NCBI RefSeq assembly: GCF_034119425.1
Contig: NZ_JAWUEL010000002.1
Span: 1-64,000, forward strand
Direction: 5' to 3'
Source: Actinotignum schaalii_C
GTDB lineage: Bacteria > Actinomycetota > Actinomycetes > Actinomycetales > Actinomycetaceae
DNA length: 64,000 nt
Shown here piece by piece: positions 34,326 to 43,695 of the stretch. Under the pieces are notes generated by a model. The model was not told where the DNA came from and did not search any database. It was given only the letters and a program-made list of their open reading frames with translations. Numbering within the stretch: position 1 is the stretch's first letter; every line of letters starts with the position of its first letter. The position numbers and the translations under genes were made by a program.

Positions 34326-35846
34326 ATGGTTGCTCCTACCTCAGGTAATCCACTCCGGGCTGTCGCTGACCGCCGCCTCCAGCGCGTGGCCGGCCCCTGC
34401 GGCATCGTTCTTTTTGGCATCACCGGTGACTTGGCGAACCGCAAAATTCTTCCCGCCCTCTACGACCTCGCGAATCGGGGGCTGTTGCCGCCGTCGTTCT
34501 CCATTATCGGAGTGGCGCGCCGTCCCGTGGACGCGGCTCGAAGTGTTGAAGCAGCTATCCGCAAAGGCGCCCAAACCCCGGTTATCGCTACCACCCTGGC
34601 CCAGATTCTTGGCGGTTTGCGGATGGTTGAGGGCCAGTACAATGATCCGGAGCTGTACCGCGCTCTCGGGGCGACCATGGCCGATGTGGATGCCAGTCGC
34701 GGGACCGGCGGAAATTTCGCCTTCTACCTCTCCATCCCACCCAGTCTTTTCCCGGTGGTGACCCAGGGACTCGCCACCGCGGGGCTTAATCGCGGGGCGC
34801 CGGGCAGCTGGCGCCGGGTGGTCATCGAGAAGCCTTTCGGGCACGATATGGCCTCCGCGCGTGAGCTCAATGCTTCGGTAAGCGGAGTATTCCCCCATGA
34901 TTCGGTTTTCCGCATCGACCACTATCTCGGTAAAGAGACCGTGCAGAATATCCTCGCGCTGCGTTTCGCCAACGAACTGTATGAGCCGCTGTGGAATTCT
35001 TCCCATGTGGACCACGTGCAAATCACCATGGCTGAGGATATCGGGATTGGCTCGCGCGCCGGATATTACGACGGTATCGGAGCAACTCGTGACGTTATCC
35101 AAAACCACCTGCTCCAGCTCCTTGCTCTCACCGCGATGGAGGAGCCGACTTCTTTCCATGCCGATGCCCTGCGCGCGGAAAAGGAGAAAGTCCTCGAGGC
35201 CACCCATCTGTTCGGAAGCCCGGCAGAAGCTTCGGTGCGGGCGCAGTATTCGAGCGGCTGGCAGGGCGGCCAGTGGGTGCGCGGCTACCGGGAAGAGAAC
35301 GGTATCCCGGCGGAATCCGTGACCGATACCTACGGAGCGATCGCCCTGGGAATTGAGACGCGGCGCTGGTCCGGAGTGCCTTTCTACCTGCGGACCGGTA
35401 AACGGCTCGGGCGGCGCGTTTCGGAAATTGCGGTGGTGTTCCGCAACCCACCTTTCCTCCCCTTCCCGGATGTTGCCGGGCTTGGACAAAACACCCTGGT
35501 TATCCGGGTACAACCCAATGAGGGCATCACCTTTAAATTTGGTTCCAAGGTGCCCGGCTCGGAAATGCGGCTGCGCGATGTCACCATGGACTTCGCCTAC
35601 GGGCACGCTTTTACCGAGTACACCCCGGAGGCATACGAACGTCTCATTCTTGACGTGCTGCTGGGCGATCCGCCGCTTTTCCCGCAAACCCGGGAGGTGG
35701 AAGAGTCCTGGCGGATTATCGACCAGGTGGAAAATTATTGGGACGCCCACCCGGAATCTCTGGAAACATACGCGCCCGGATCCTGGGGTCCGGCCGGTGC
35801 CGATGCCATGCTCGCCGCCCACGGCCATGCCTGGCGCCGTCCCTAG
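34326..35846 (+). CDS. zwf: Glucose-6-phosphate 1-dehydrogenase
   Basis: A 506-residue enzyme catalysing the first oxidative step of the pentose-phosphate pathway. It shows FGITGDLANRKILPALYDL (NADP-binding, about 27-45), VVIEKPFGHD, and the active-site motif RIDHYLGKETVQNILALRFAN (about 197-217). The start at 34326 follows ACAGGAATTTT; an in-frame start 96 bases upstream lacks a ribosome site. opcA follows 42 bases downstream as usual in actinobacteria. Confidence 0.96.
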   Translation: MVAPTSGNPLRAVADRRLQRVAGPCGIVLFGITGDLANRKILPALYDLANRGLLPPSFSIIGVARRPVDAARSVEAAIRKGAQTPVIATTLAQILGGLRMVEGQYNDPELYRALGATMADVDASRGTGGNFAFYLSIPPSLFPVVTQGLATAGLNRGAPGSWRRVVIEKPFGHDMASARELNASVSGVFPHDSVFRIDHYLGKETVQNILALRFANELYEPLWNSSHVDHVQITMAEDIGIGSRAGYYDGIGATRDVIQNHLLQLLALTAMEEPTSFHADALRAEKEKVLEATHLFGSPAEASVRAQYSSGWQGGQWVRGYREENGIPAESVTDTYGAIALGIETRRWSGVPFYLRTGKRLGRRVSEIAVVFRNPPFLPFPDVAGLGQNTLVIRVQPNEGITFKFGSKVPGSEMRLRDVTMDFAYGHAFTEYTPEAYERLILDVLLGDPPLFPQTREVEESWRIIDQVENYWDAHPESLETYAPGSWGPAGADAMLAAHGHAWRRP

Positions 35847-35888
35847 CCCGCACCCGTCCCGTGCCTGAAAAAGATCCGAGGAAGCTTC

Positions 35889-36830
35889 ATGATTAACCAT
35901 ATTGCCGATACCACGTCTGCCCAGGTGGGCCAGCAGCTTGATCAATTGCGCGGAACTTCCGGGGTAGGAGCCCTCGGGAGGGTCCTCACCCTCATTATCG
36001 TCGCGCATACCGAGGGAGGGGTGCGCGACGCTCTCGAAGCGGCGGCCGGAGCCTCTCGCGCCCATCCTTCGCGGATTATCGCGGTACTGCCGGTAGCCGG
36101 AGAAACCGCCCGTCTCGATGCGGAAATTCGTACCGGATCGGAAGCCGGCGCGTCCGAGATCGTTATTTTGCGCGCGCACGCGGGTGCCGCGGAGAATGTG
36201 GATACGTTGGTCACCCCGCTGTTGCTCCCCGATACTCCCGTTGTAACGTGGTGGATTCAGAATATGCCGGAAAACCCCGCGGCTACCGCGGCTGGGCGCA
36301 TCGCGCAGCGCCGTATTACGACTACCCGCACCGCAGATCATCCGGCTCTGGCGCTTCAGCACCTTTCCGCAAATTATGTTCCGGGGGATACTGACCTGGG
36401 TTGGGCGGGCACTACCCTGTGGCGCAATTACATCGCCTCCATGGTTGATGAATTCCCAGCCCGTGTCATTACCGGCGCGAAGGTGTGGGGGCGGCCCCAC
36501 CGCTCCTCGCTTTTCTTACTTGCCGCGTGGCTGCGGCTGCGTCTCGACGTCCCGGTGGAGATAGAGCCGCAGGAGGGCGCTCCGATTACCGGCGTGGAGC
36601 TGTTCTTGGACGACGGCGCAGCCCTCAGTCTGCATCGCACCCCCGGCAATGATCATGGCATCATGCTCCGCCCGGGCCGGGCTCCCCAGGAGGTTGCTTT
36701 GCCGGTACGTAGCTTGGAAGCGATGCTCATCGAGGATTTGCGCGATCTCAATCCCGATACCGCCTACGGCGAGGTTCTGACTAAAGGACTCCCTCTGCTG
36801 GATTATTCTCCCGCGGATGTGGATGTATAA
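35889..36830 (+). CDS. opcA: Glucose-6-phosphate dehydrogenase assembly protein OpcA
   Basis: A 313-residue protein that in cyanobacteria and actinobacteria promotes assembly and activity of Zwf. Family-like parts are LTLIIVAHTEGGVRDALEAAAGASRAHPSRIIAVLP (about 35-70), VTPLLLPDTPVVTWWIQNMPENP and DLGWAGTTLWRNYIASMVDE. The ATG has GAGGAAGCTTC upstream. The usual next gene, 6-phosphogluconolactonase (pgl), is missing from this position. Confidence 0.93.
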   Translation: MINHIADTTSAQVGQQLDQLRGTSGVGALGRVLTLIIVAHTEGGVRDALEAAAGASRAHPSRIIAVLPVAGETARLDAEIRTGSEAGASEIVILRAHAGAAENVDTLVTPLLLPDTPVVTWWIQNMPENPAATAAGRIAQRRITTTRTADHPALALQHLSANYVPGDTDLGWAGTTLWRNYIASMVDEFPARVITGAKVWGRPHRSSLFLLAAWLRLRLDVPVEIEPQEGAPITGVELFLDDGAALSLHRTPGNDHGIMLRPGRAPQEVALPVRSLEAMLIEDLRDLNPDTAYGEVLTKGLPLLDYSPADVDV

Positions 36831-36903
36831 CCTGCTGCAGCCGTAGACGGATAGCGCTGTTGTACGCGACGTGATGCACTCAGCCGCGAGAAGCAGCGTG
36901 CGA

Positions 36904-36942
36904 AGCGGGGCCGGTACGTAGATATTACGTACCGGCCCCGCT
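36904..36942. terminator. Bidirectional 17-bp hairpin between opcA and secG
   Basis: AGCGGGGCCGGTACGTA (36904-36920) and TACGTACCGGCCCCGCT (36926-36942) with loop GATAT. It sits between convergent genes and can end both transcripts. Confidence 0.85.
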
Positions 36943-36983
36943 GCTTAAGGGCTATATTAACGCCTTGTGAAAACTCTCGGGGC

Positions 36984-37229
36984 TTAGATGCCGACCTTGA
37001 CGATGAGACCAATAAGAATAATGGAAATGCCCCAGATGAGGGCCAGCACCACGGTGATACGGTTGAGGTTGCGCTCGGCTACCCCGGAGGAACGCATGGA
37101 CGTGGAAATACCTCCACCGAACATATCGGAGATACCGCCGCCCTTGCCTTTGTGCAGCAAGATGGAGAGCGTGAGGAAGATGCTGGTGATGAGCATAAGT
37201 ACTTCGCAGGTAATGAGCAAAGCTTTCAT
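36984..37229 (-). CDS. secG: Preprotein translocase subunit SecG
   Basis: An 81-residue inner-membrane protein with two helices (about 7-25 and 58-78) separated by the conserved LLHKGKGGGISDMFGGG loop. It assists SecYE/SecA-driven export. It is a single gene following the tpiA terminator, in the usual actinobacterial position after gap-pgk-tpiA. ATG with a GGACTGGAA site upstream. Confidence 0.93.
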   Translation of the reverse strand: MKALLITCEVLMLITSIFLTLSILLHKGKGGGISDMFGGGISTSMRSSGVAERNLNRITVVLALIWGISIILIGLIVKVGI

Positions 37230-37310
37230 TTCCAGTCCTTTCGGGTGCTTCGTGCACCCGGAGAGTAATAGAGTCCTTGGCTAGTGTACCTGGTGACACC
37301 GGCCAGCGGG

Positions 37311-37350
37311 AAATAAAACGTGCGGGGTGGGAAGAATCCCACCCCGCACG
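37311..37350 (-). terminator. Intrinsic terminator of gap-pgk-tpiA
   Basis: CGTGCGGGGTGGGA (37319-37332) pairs with TCCCACCCCGCACG (37337-37350). On the minus strand it is followed by TTTTATTT, a proper U-tract. It separates tpiA from secG, so secG needs its own promoter or read-through. Confidence 0.9.
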
Positions 37351-37400
37351 CGAGGGCCAGGCCGGTACACCTCGGTGATCGTTCCTAGCCGCTATCCTTT

Positions 37401-38177
37401 TTAGCCGCGGAACATCACGATCTTCGCGAATTCCTCCGCCTTGAGGCTGGCGCCACCCACGAGGGCACCGTCAACATCAGGCTGGGCCATAATCTCCTGG
37501 ACGTTAGCCGCCTTGACCGATCCGCCGTACTGGATGCGAACCGCGGCAGCTGCCTCCGCACCGAAGGTTTCCTCGATGCGAGCCCGGATGGCACCGCAGA
37601 CTTCCTGGGCGTCTTCCGGGGTGGCCACTTCACCGGTGCCAATAGCCCAGATGGGTTCGTAGGCAATAACGAGTTTGGCCACATCTGCTGCCTGGAAACC
37701 AGCGAAGAGTTCATCAATCTGAGAGACGACGTACTCGACGTGCCGGCCTTCCTTACGCACCTCAAGTGCCTCACCGCAGCAGACGATGGGCGTCATGCCA
37801 GCGCCAAGAACCTTCTGTGCCTTCTGGCCGATGAGTTCATTGCTTTCGCCGTGGTAGGCGCGCCGCTCCGAATGACCCACGATGACGTAGCTGCACCCGA
37901 GCTTGGAAAGCATCGGGGTGGAGATTTCGCCGGTGTAGGCGCCTTCGTCATGCACGGACACATCCTGAGCACCGTAGGCAATGCGCAGCTCATCCGATTC
38001 GCACAGGGTCTGGATAGACCGCAGATCGGTGTAGGGGGCGAAAACCGCCACGTCTACATCACCGTAGGTGAAACCTGCATCATCCAGGGTCCACGCGACT
38101 TTTTGCACAAGGTGGGTAGCCTCAAGATGATCCATATTCATCTTCCAGTTACCCGCCATCAGGGGGGTGCGTGCCAT
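37401..38177 (-). CDS. tpiA: Triosephosphate isomerase
   Basis: A 258-residue TIM barrel. It has GNWKMNMD with the catalytic Lys (about 9-16), VGHSERR with the catalytic His (about 100), and AYEPIWAIGTGEVATPEDAQEV with the catalytic Glu and loop 6 (about 169-190). Its ATG overlaps the pgk stop by one base. It belongs to the gap-pgk-tpiA operon of lower glycolysis. Confidence 0.97.
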   Translation of the reverse strand: MARTPLMAGNWKMNMDHLEATHLVQKVAWTLDDAGFTYGDVDVAVFAPYTDLRSIQTLCESDELRIAYGAQDVSVHDEGAYTGEISTPMLSKLGCSYVIVGHSERRAYHGESNELIGQKAQKVLGAGMTPIVCCGEALEVRKEGRHVEYVVSQIDELFAGFQAADVAKLVIAYEPIWAIGTGEVATPEDAQEVCGAIRARIEETFGAEAAAAVRIQYGGSVKAANVQEIMAQPDVDGALVGGASLKAEEFAKIVMFRG

Positions 38178-39367
38178 TAATCCTCCAGAACAGCGATACC
38201 GGGCAGGGTCTTACCCTCGAGGAATTCGAGGGAAGCGCCACCGCCGGTGGAAATATGGTTGAACTTCTCTTCGTCGAAACCGAGGATGCGCACGGCAGCC
38301 GCGGAGTCACCGCCACCAACGATGGTGAAGCCTTCGGCATCCTGCATGGCCTGGGCAACGCCCTTCGTGCCCTCAGCAAAGGCCGGGAACTCGAAGACAC
38401 CCATGGGGCCATTCCAAACGATCGTCTTCGAGGAAGCGATCTTCTCCGCGTACTCAGATACGGTTTCCGGCCCGATGTCCAGGCCCATGCCATTGGCGGG
38501 CATATCGGAAGCGGAAACGATTTCGGATTCTGCATCCTTATCAAACTTATCGGCGACGACAACGTCAACCGGAAGGAGCAGCTCCACGCCCTTATTGGAC
38601 GCGGTTTCAAGGTACTCGCGGGCCTTGTCGATCTGGTCATCTTCGCACAGCGAGGAGCCGATCTCATAGCCCTTGGCGCGCAGGAAGGTAAAGGCCATAC
38701 CGCCACCGATGAGGAGAACATCTGCCTTATCCAGAAGGTTCTCAATCACGCCGATCTTATCGGAGACCTTGGAGCCACCGAGCACCACAGTGTAGGGACG
38801 CTCCGGATTTGCGGTGGCCTTGGACAGCGAATTAATTTCCTTGGCAACGAGTTCGCCGGCAGCCGAAGGCAGCAGCTTTGCAATATCGTAAACCGAGGCC
38901 TGCTTGCGGTGGACAACGCCGAAACCGTCGGACACGAAGACATCGGCCAGTGCAGCGTATTCCTTTGCGAGAGCCTCACGGTCAGCATCGACCTTGGAAT
39001 CTTCACGCTTGTCGTAGCGCACGTTCTGGAGCAGCACAATATCGCCGTCGTTCAGGGCATCAATCTTAGCCTTAGCATCCGGACCCACGGTATCTTCCGC
39101 GAGGGGAACATCACGGCCGAGGAGTTCACCGAGGCGCTTAGCAACGGGAGCCAGGGAGAATTCCGGCTTCGGTTCGCCCTTGGGCCGGCCCAGGTGCGCG
39201 GTAACGATGACCTTCGCCTTGGCATCGAGAAGACGCTTGATGGTGGGCAGCGCGGCGCGGATACGGCCGTCGTCGGTAATGCGATCCCCATCCAGCGGAA
39301 CGTTGAAATCAGAACGAACAAAAACCTTCTTGCCGGTGAGGTCACCGAGCGATTCAATAGTCCTCAT
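38177..39367 (-). CDS. pgk: Phosphoglycerate kinase
   Basis: A 396-residue two-domain kinase. VFVRSDFNVPLDGDRI near residue 15, TAHLGRPKG (about 56-64), VLGGSKVSDKIGVIENLL and the C-terminal GGGDSAAA hinge motif are clear. It transfers phosphate from 1,3-bisphosphoglycerate to ADP. It lies 74 bases after gap, with a hairpin between them. Confidence 0.97.
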   Translation of the reverse strand: MRTIESLGDLTGKKVFVRSDFNVPLDGDRITDDGRIRAALPTIKRLLDAKAKVIVTAHLGRPKGEPKPEFSLAPVAKRLGELLGRDVPLAEDTVGPDAKAKIDALNDGDIVLLQNVRYDKREDSKVDADREALAKEYAALADVFVSDGFGVVHRKQASVYDIAKLLPSAAGELVAKEINSLSKATANPERPYTVVLGGSKVSDKIGVIENLLDKADVLLIGGGMAFTFLRAKGYEIGSSLCEDDQIDKAREYLETASNKGVELLLPVDVVVADKFDKDAESEIVSASDMPANGMGLDIGPETVSEYAEKIASSKTIVWNGPMGVFEFPAFAEGTKGVAQAMQDAEGFTIVGGGDSAAAVRILGFDEEKFNHISTGGGASLEFLEGKTLPGIAVLED

Positions 39368-39386
39368 ATTTTTCCTTTCGCGTAGG

Positions 39387-39420
39387 GAAGCCCGTGCGCG
39401 CTAGCGCACGCACGGGCTTC
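39387..39420 (-). other. Intercistronic hairpin between gap and pgk
   Basis: GAAGCCCGTGCG (39387-39398) pairs with CGCACGGGCTTC (39409-39420). No U-tract follows on the minus strand. It may act as a weak terminator or an mRNA-stabilising element that sets the ratio of gap to pgk-tpiA expression. Confidence 0.6.
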
Positions 39421-39441
39421 ACATCAGCTCATCGCTTGATC

Positions 39442-40449
39442 TTAGAGCTTGCTCGCAACGAGGTTGGCAAGCTTCACGAGGGAAGCAGCGTAGCCGTATT
39501 CGTTGTCGTACCAAGCGCCGATCTTGACCTGGCCGTCCATCACCTTGGTGAGGCCGGCATCGAAGATGGACTGGTGATGATCACCGATGATGTCCGAGGA
39601 GACGATGGGATCCTCGGTGTAAGCGAGGGTTCCCTTGAGAGCGCCTTCGGAGGCTTCCTTCATCGCGGCATTGATTTCTTCCACGGTGACATCGGACTTC
39701 TCAGCTTCGAAGGTGAGGTCCGTGAGGGAGCCGGTGATGGTGGGAACGCGTACGGCGTAACCATCAAGCTTGCCCTTGAGCTCGGGAAGAACCAGAGCAA
39801 CGGCCTTGGCCGCACCGGTGGTGGTGGGGACCATGTTCTGCGCGGCCGCGCGGGCGCGACGCAGATCCTTGTGCGGGCCGTCCTGCAGGTTCTGATCCGC
39901 GGTGTAAGCGTGGATCGTGGTCATCAGACCCTTCTTGATACCGAACTTGTCCACGAGAACCTTCGCCACCGGGGCGAGGCAGTTCGTGGTGCAGGAAGCG
40001 TTGGAAATGATATTGTGCTTGGCCGGATCGTACTGATCGGAGTTCACGCCGATAACGAAGGTGGCATCTTCGCCCTTCGCCGGGGCGGAAATAAGAACCT
40101 TCTTGGCGCCGGCTTCGATATGAGCCTGGCAAGCTTCACCGGTACGGAAGCGGCCGGTGCACTCGAGAACAATGTCAACCTCGAGTTCCTTCCACGGGAG
40201 GTTGGCCGGATCCTTTTCAGCAAGAACCTTGATCTTCTTGCCGTCGAGCACGAATCCATCTTCGGTTGCTTCAATCTCCACGGGGAGGCGGCCGCCGGCG
40301 GTGTCATACTTCAGCAGGTGGGCGAGAGTCTTGATATCGGTCAGGTCATTGACCGCGACGATCTCGAAATCCGCACCCTCGGCGAGGGCTGCGCGGACAG
40401 CGGCACGACCAATACGGCCGAAGCCGTTAATAGCAACGCGTACAGTCAC
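39442..40449 (-). CDS. gap: Glyceraldehyde-3-phosphate dehydrogenase
   Basis: A 335-residue NAD-dependent GAPDH. It contains INGFGRIGRAAVRAAL, SNASCTTNCLAPVAKVL with the catalytic Cys (about 150-166), and WYDNEYGYAASLVKL near the C-terminus. GTG start with GAGGAGGATAAAGA upstream. First gene of the gap-pgk-tpiA unit. Codon use is strongly biased, as expected for a highly expressed gene. Confidence 0.97.
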   Translation of the reverse strand: MTVRVAINGFGRIGRAAVRAALAEGADFEIVAVNDLTDIKTLAHLLKYDTAGGRLPVEIEATEDGFVLDGKKIKVLAEKDPANLPWKELEVDIVLECTGRFRTGEACQAHIEAGAKKVLISAPAKGEDATFVIGVNSDQYDPAKHNIISNASCTTNCLAPVAKVLVDKFGIKKGLMTTIHAYTADQNLQDGPHKDLRRARAAAQNMVPTTTGAAKAVALVLPELKGKLDGYAVRVPTITGSLTDLTFEAEKSDVTVEEINAAMKEASEGALKGTLAYTEDPIVSSDIIGDHHQSIFDAGLTKVMDGQVKIGAWYDNEYGYAASLVKLANLVASKL

Positions 40450-40693
40450 TCTTTATCCTCCTCACGCGCCAGCTAGCGCGTTTCCAACTCGACTTCTTGT
40501 CTTTGAGAAGTCCGTCCGAGAACTTCTCTCGGAACCATTAGCTATTCTACCGGTCACGTTCGGCTTGGGCTAATGCCAGCGGGAAGCACCTTGCGAACTT
40601 TGGCACAGAGCGAAACTCGACGGCGGCATAACACGCCCTTAGTCCCATTTTTGATTGTTAGTTTTTTCGACGACGGCGAACGCGCTACGCGCG
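40450..40693 (-). promoter_or_regulatory. gap promoter and leader
   Basis: A -10-like TAGAAT on the minus strand (40544-40549) lies about 95 bases before the gap start codon. The leader contains a dyad GAGAAGT (40505-40511)/ACTTCTC (40522-40528) that could form a 5' hairpin or bind a regulator. No regulator gene of the CggR type is adjacent. Confidence 0.45.
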
Positions 40694-41680
40694 TTAGGAC
40701 ATTGCGCTGTGCCCTGCTGCACGCACCGCGGCCATGGTATCCGGAATGCCCAGCTCTTTGGCCCGCTTATCAGCCATAGAATTCAAGCGACGCAACCGGC
40801 CGGCCACGGCATCTTTGGTGGCGCGCGGCGTGAGCTGCTCCCCGAGCAGGTTGAGGGAATCTTCCGGGTGGGCGATGCGGGCTTCGCCGGCTGCCCGCAA
40901 ATTCTCCGGAACATCCGTGCCGAGAATTTCGAAAGCTCGCTTGACCCGAATCACCGCGATGACAGCGGCATCGGCACTGCGGCGCATATTTGCGTCGTCG
41001 AAATTAGCAAGACGATTAACCGTGCCGTGTACTTCCCGTTCCACGCGTAATTCCTCCCAACGCAGCACGGCATCATTGGCGCCCATCCGGGTGAGCATAT
41101 CGGAGATAGCTTCTCCCCCGCGGATATCGATACGGTGGGCGCCGCGCGATTCACGTACCCGGTAGGGGATATCAAGGCGGCGTGCCAGCCCACCCAGAGC
41201 ATAGGCCGCCTCCAGGCGCGGGCAAATAATCTCAAGGGAAGCATTGCGCCCGGGCTCCATGAGGGTACCTCGCGCGAGAAAAGCTCCGCGCCAGGCTGCT
41301 CCCGCATCGGCTTTTGATCCACCAACCACCGAGGGAGGTAGCCCCCGCACCGGCCGCCCGTGCGCGTCCAGGAGGCCGAGTTTCACCGCAATGCGTTCGG
41401 TGTTTTCCGAAGAACGAACCAGGAAACGTTGCCCCTGGCGCATCTGCGAGGAAACCGAGAGAAGTTCCGGTTCCACGGAGAAAAGCTGGCGCACCAATTC
41501 CCACAGGCGTTGCGCGGTTGCTCGGTGGCCCAGCTCAGCCACGAGTTCGAGGGTGCGCGAACGCACGGCCAATCCCCCGCCGTACCGGAACATCGCGGTG
41601 AGTTCAGCCAGAGCGGCGGAAAGCGAGGCCGGCGTAACGGTGGCTAGCTCATCTTTCACCGTACGTGTTAACGCGGACAC
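40694..41680 (-). CDS. whiA: WhiA-type DNA-binding regulator
   Basis: A 328-residue protein (DUF199/WhiA). The N-terminal LAGLIDADG-like domain includes WRGAFLARGTLMEPGR (about 122-137); the C-terminal helix-turn-helix (about 250-320) has HPEDSLNLLGEQL and SMADKRAKELG. In Streptomyces WhiA controls sporulation septation with WhiB; in non-sporulators its role is linked to division. The GTG at 41680 follows AGGAGGAAGGGGAGTC; the open frame further upstream lacks homology. Part of rapZ-yvcK-whiA. Confidence 0.95.
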   Translation of the reverse strand: MSALTRTVKDELATVTPASLSAALAELTAMFRYGGGLAVRSRTLELVAELGHRATAQRLWELVRQLFSVEPELLSVSSQMRQGQRFLVRSSENTERIAVKLGLLDAHGRPVRGLPPSVVGGSKADAGAAWRGAFLARGTLMEPGRNASLEIICPRLEAAYALGGLARRLDIPYRVRESRGAHRIDIRGGEAISDMLTRMGANDAVLRWEELRVEREVHGTVNRLANFDDANMRRSADAAVIAVIRVKRAFEILGTDVPENLRAAGEARIAHPEDSLNLLGEQLTPRATKDAVAGRLRRLNSMADKRAKELGIPDTMAAVRAAGHSAMS

Positions 41681-41762
41681 GACTCCCCTTCCTCCTATGG
41701 TGGGACCGCTGCTCAGCAGGAAATATCCCAGTTGTGGATTCTTCCGTGCGCGAGTTCCCGAT

Positions 41763-42719
41763 TTAGGAATCTCCCATGACGCCTTCGAAGGCATCCCGAT
41801 AGGCAGCAGCCAAACGCAACGCATCGTGACGTGCGCGATTATCGCCCATTCTAACCTGTCGCAGCATAAGCGTGGCCCCGATGCCTTCAGCTTCCGCTGC
41901 GACTTCGCCGATGTCATCCACGCTGCGCGGATCGGCCACCACCACGTCAATACGCAGATCCGGAGCATGGCGAGCAAAAGAACGAATATGATCAGCGGCG
42001 CTCATTCCCCATGTTTCACGCTCGTTACGGAGATTGAGGGCAAGTACCCGCCGAGCCGGGGAACGCACGAGGGCCGTGTGCAAATCAGGAACCATGAGAT
42101 GGGGAATGACAGAGGTATACCAGGATCCCGGTCCGAAAACGATCCAATCGGCCTCGTCAATAGCGGCAACCGCTTCGGGCTGGGCGGGAGGATTCTCTGG
42201 AATAAGGCTGACGTGTTCCACCCTTCCACGGGCTGTTGCTACCGCCACCTGCCCGCGGTAGAGCTGGGGGCCGTCTTCCTCGTCAATCACCCGCGCCTCA
42301 ATCTCCAGGGGAATAGGAGACATAGGTAGCACGCGGCCGTCAATGCGCAAAAGCTGACCCACCCAGTCGAGGCCGGAAACTGTACTCCCCAATTGCTCCC
42401 ACATAGAAACAATGAGGAGGTTACCCATGGCGTGGCCGTTAAGCGGCCCCTCGGAAGAGAAACGGTATTGGAGAACATCGCGCCAGGTTTGGCCCCATTC
42501 GCCGTCGTCACACAGCGCCGAAAGGGCCATACGTAAATCTCCGGGTGGAATCACGTTAAATTCATTGCGCAAGCGCCCCGAGGAGCCGCCGTCGTCCGCA
42601 ACAGTAACCACGGCGGTGATATTTTGGGTGATGAGCCGCAAGGCCGAAAGTGACGCGTACAAGCCGTGACCGCCCCCGAGGGCGACGACACGCGGGCCGC
42701 GACTACCGCGCCCACCCAT
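41763..42719 (-). CDS. yvcK: YvcK-family gluconeogenesis/cell-shape factor
   Basis: A 318-residue protein that binds UDP-GlcNAc-type ligands in related bacteria and affects carbon flow and peptidoglycan. Key parts: VVALGGGHGLYASLSALR, TVADDGGSSGRLRNEF, LPPGDLRMAL-like DLRMALSAL, GNLLIVSM and FGPGSWYTSVIPHL. The ATG overlaps the rapZ stop by one base. Order rapZ-yvcK-whiA is conserved from Firmicutes to actinobacteria. Confidence 0.94.
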   Translation of the reverse strand: MGGRGSRGPRVVALGGGHGLYASLSALRLITQNITAVVTVADDGGSSGRLRNEFNVIPPGDLRMALSALCDDGEWGQTWRDVLQYRFSSEGPLNGHAMGNLLIVSMWEQLGSTVSGLDWVGQLLRIDGRVLPMSPIPLEIEARVIDEEDGPQLYRGQVAVATARGRVEHVSLIPENPPAQPEAVAAIDEADWIVFGPGSWYTSVIPHLMVPDLHTALVRSPARRVLALNLRNERETWGMSAADHIRSFARHAPDLRIDVVVADPRSVDDIGEVAAEAEGIGATLMLRQVRMGDNRARHDALRLAAAYRDAFEGVMGDS

Positions 42720-43666
42720 TATTCACGCCCCAAATCACGATGAATTGTACGTACCGAGTGCCCGGCGGCGCGTAGAGCTTCGGATACCGCTTCCGCGATA
42801 GCCACCGAACGGTGTTTTCCACCGGTGCAGCCAATCGCGATAGTGGTGAAGGGCTTGAGTTCGCGGGCGTATCCGGCCAGGATTGTGTGGATAAGATGGG
42901 AGTACTCCTGCACGAAAGCCTCTGCGCCGTCCTGTTCCAGCACGAAATTCGCCACCGGTTTATCGTGACCGCTCAGGTGGCGCAACTCGGTAATCCAGTA
43001 GGGATTCGGCAGGAAGCGCACATCGGCCACGTTATCAGCATCCAGGGGCAGGCCGTATTTGAAACCGAAAGACATCACCGTGACGCGGGTGGCTTCTGTT
43101 CCGGAGGTTTCACCCACAAGGCGGCGGATTTTGCGAGAAAGATCGTGGACGGACAGCCGCGAGGTATCAATAACAGAATCTGCGCGGCTACGCAGATCCG
43201 CCAGGAGTTTACGCTCCGCGGTGATGCCATCAAAAAGCCGCCCGTGGCCCTGGAGCGGGTGGGGCCGGCGCACGCTTTCATAGCGCCGCACCAGGGAAGC
43301 ATCATCGGCATCGAGGAAAATAATGCGATAGTTAATGCCGCTTGCGGTGAGATCGGCAAGAACTTCCAGGAGCTCAGCGAAGAATTCCCGGGAGCGCACG
43401 TCCACCACCGCTGCCATGCGGGTCACCTTTCCATTACCGGAGAGCAGCCCGGCCAGGGCGCTGAGCAAGCGCGGCGGGAGATTATCCACCACGTACCAAC
43501 CCAGATCTTCGAGGGTGGCAGCCGCTCGGGATCTGCCCGCCCCGGACATTCCCGTGACAATAATGATTTCCGGAACGTCGGCCGGCGGAAGCTCAGCTGT
43601 ACAATCGGCCGCCGGAAGAACAGCGGGGATACGGGACGTATCGTTAATGTCACGGGTGTCACTCAT
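42719..43666 (-). CDS. rapZ: RapZ-family nucleotide-binding protein
   Basis: A 315-residue P-loop protein. VTGMSGAGRSRAAATLEDLGWYVVDNLP (about 37-64) is the Walker A region, FLDADDASLVRRYESVRRPHPLQG lies near residue 140, and TIAIGCTGGKHRSVAIAEAVSEAL near the C-terminus. In E. coli RapZ acts in GlcN6P sensing through sRNAs; the actinobacterial role is less clear. Start taken at 43666 (ATGGAGAT upstream); another ATG lies 18 bases earlier. Confidence 0.93.
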   Translation of the reverse strand: MSDTRDINDTSRIPAVLPAADCTAELPPADVPEIIIVTGMSGAGRSRAAATLEDLGWYVVDNLPPRLLSALAGLLSGNGKVTRMAAVVDVRSREFFAELLEVLADLTASGINYRIIFLDADDASLVRRYESVRRPHPLQGHGRLFDGITAERKLLADLRSRADSVIDTSRLSVHDLSRKIRRLVGETSGTEATRVTVMSFGFKYGLPLDADNVADVRFLPNPYWITELRHLSGHDKPVANFVLEQDGAEAFVQEYSHLIHTILAGYARELKPFTTIAIGCTGGKHRSVAIAEAVSEALRAAGHSVRTIHRDLGRE

Positions 43667-43695
43667 ATCTCCATCATGCCACAAAGATTCGCGAG

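Noticed and set aside
34341..36500. 719-codon minus-strand open frame
   Set aside because: It is antisense to zwf and opcA, which are unmistakable. No start site or family support.
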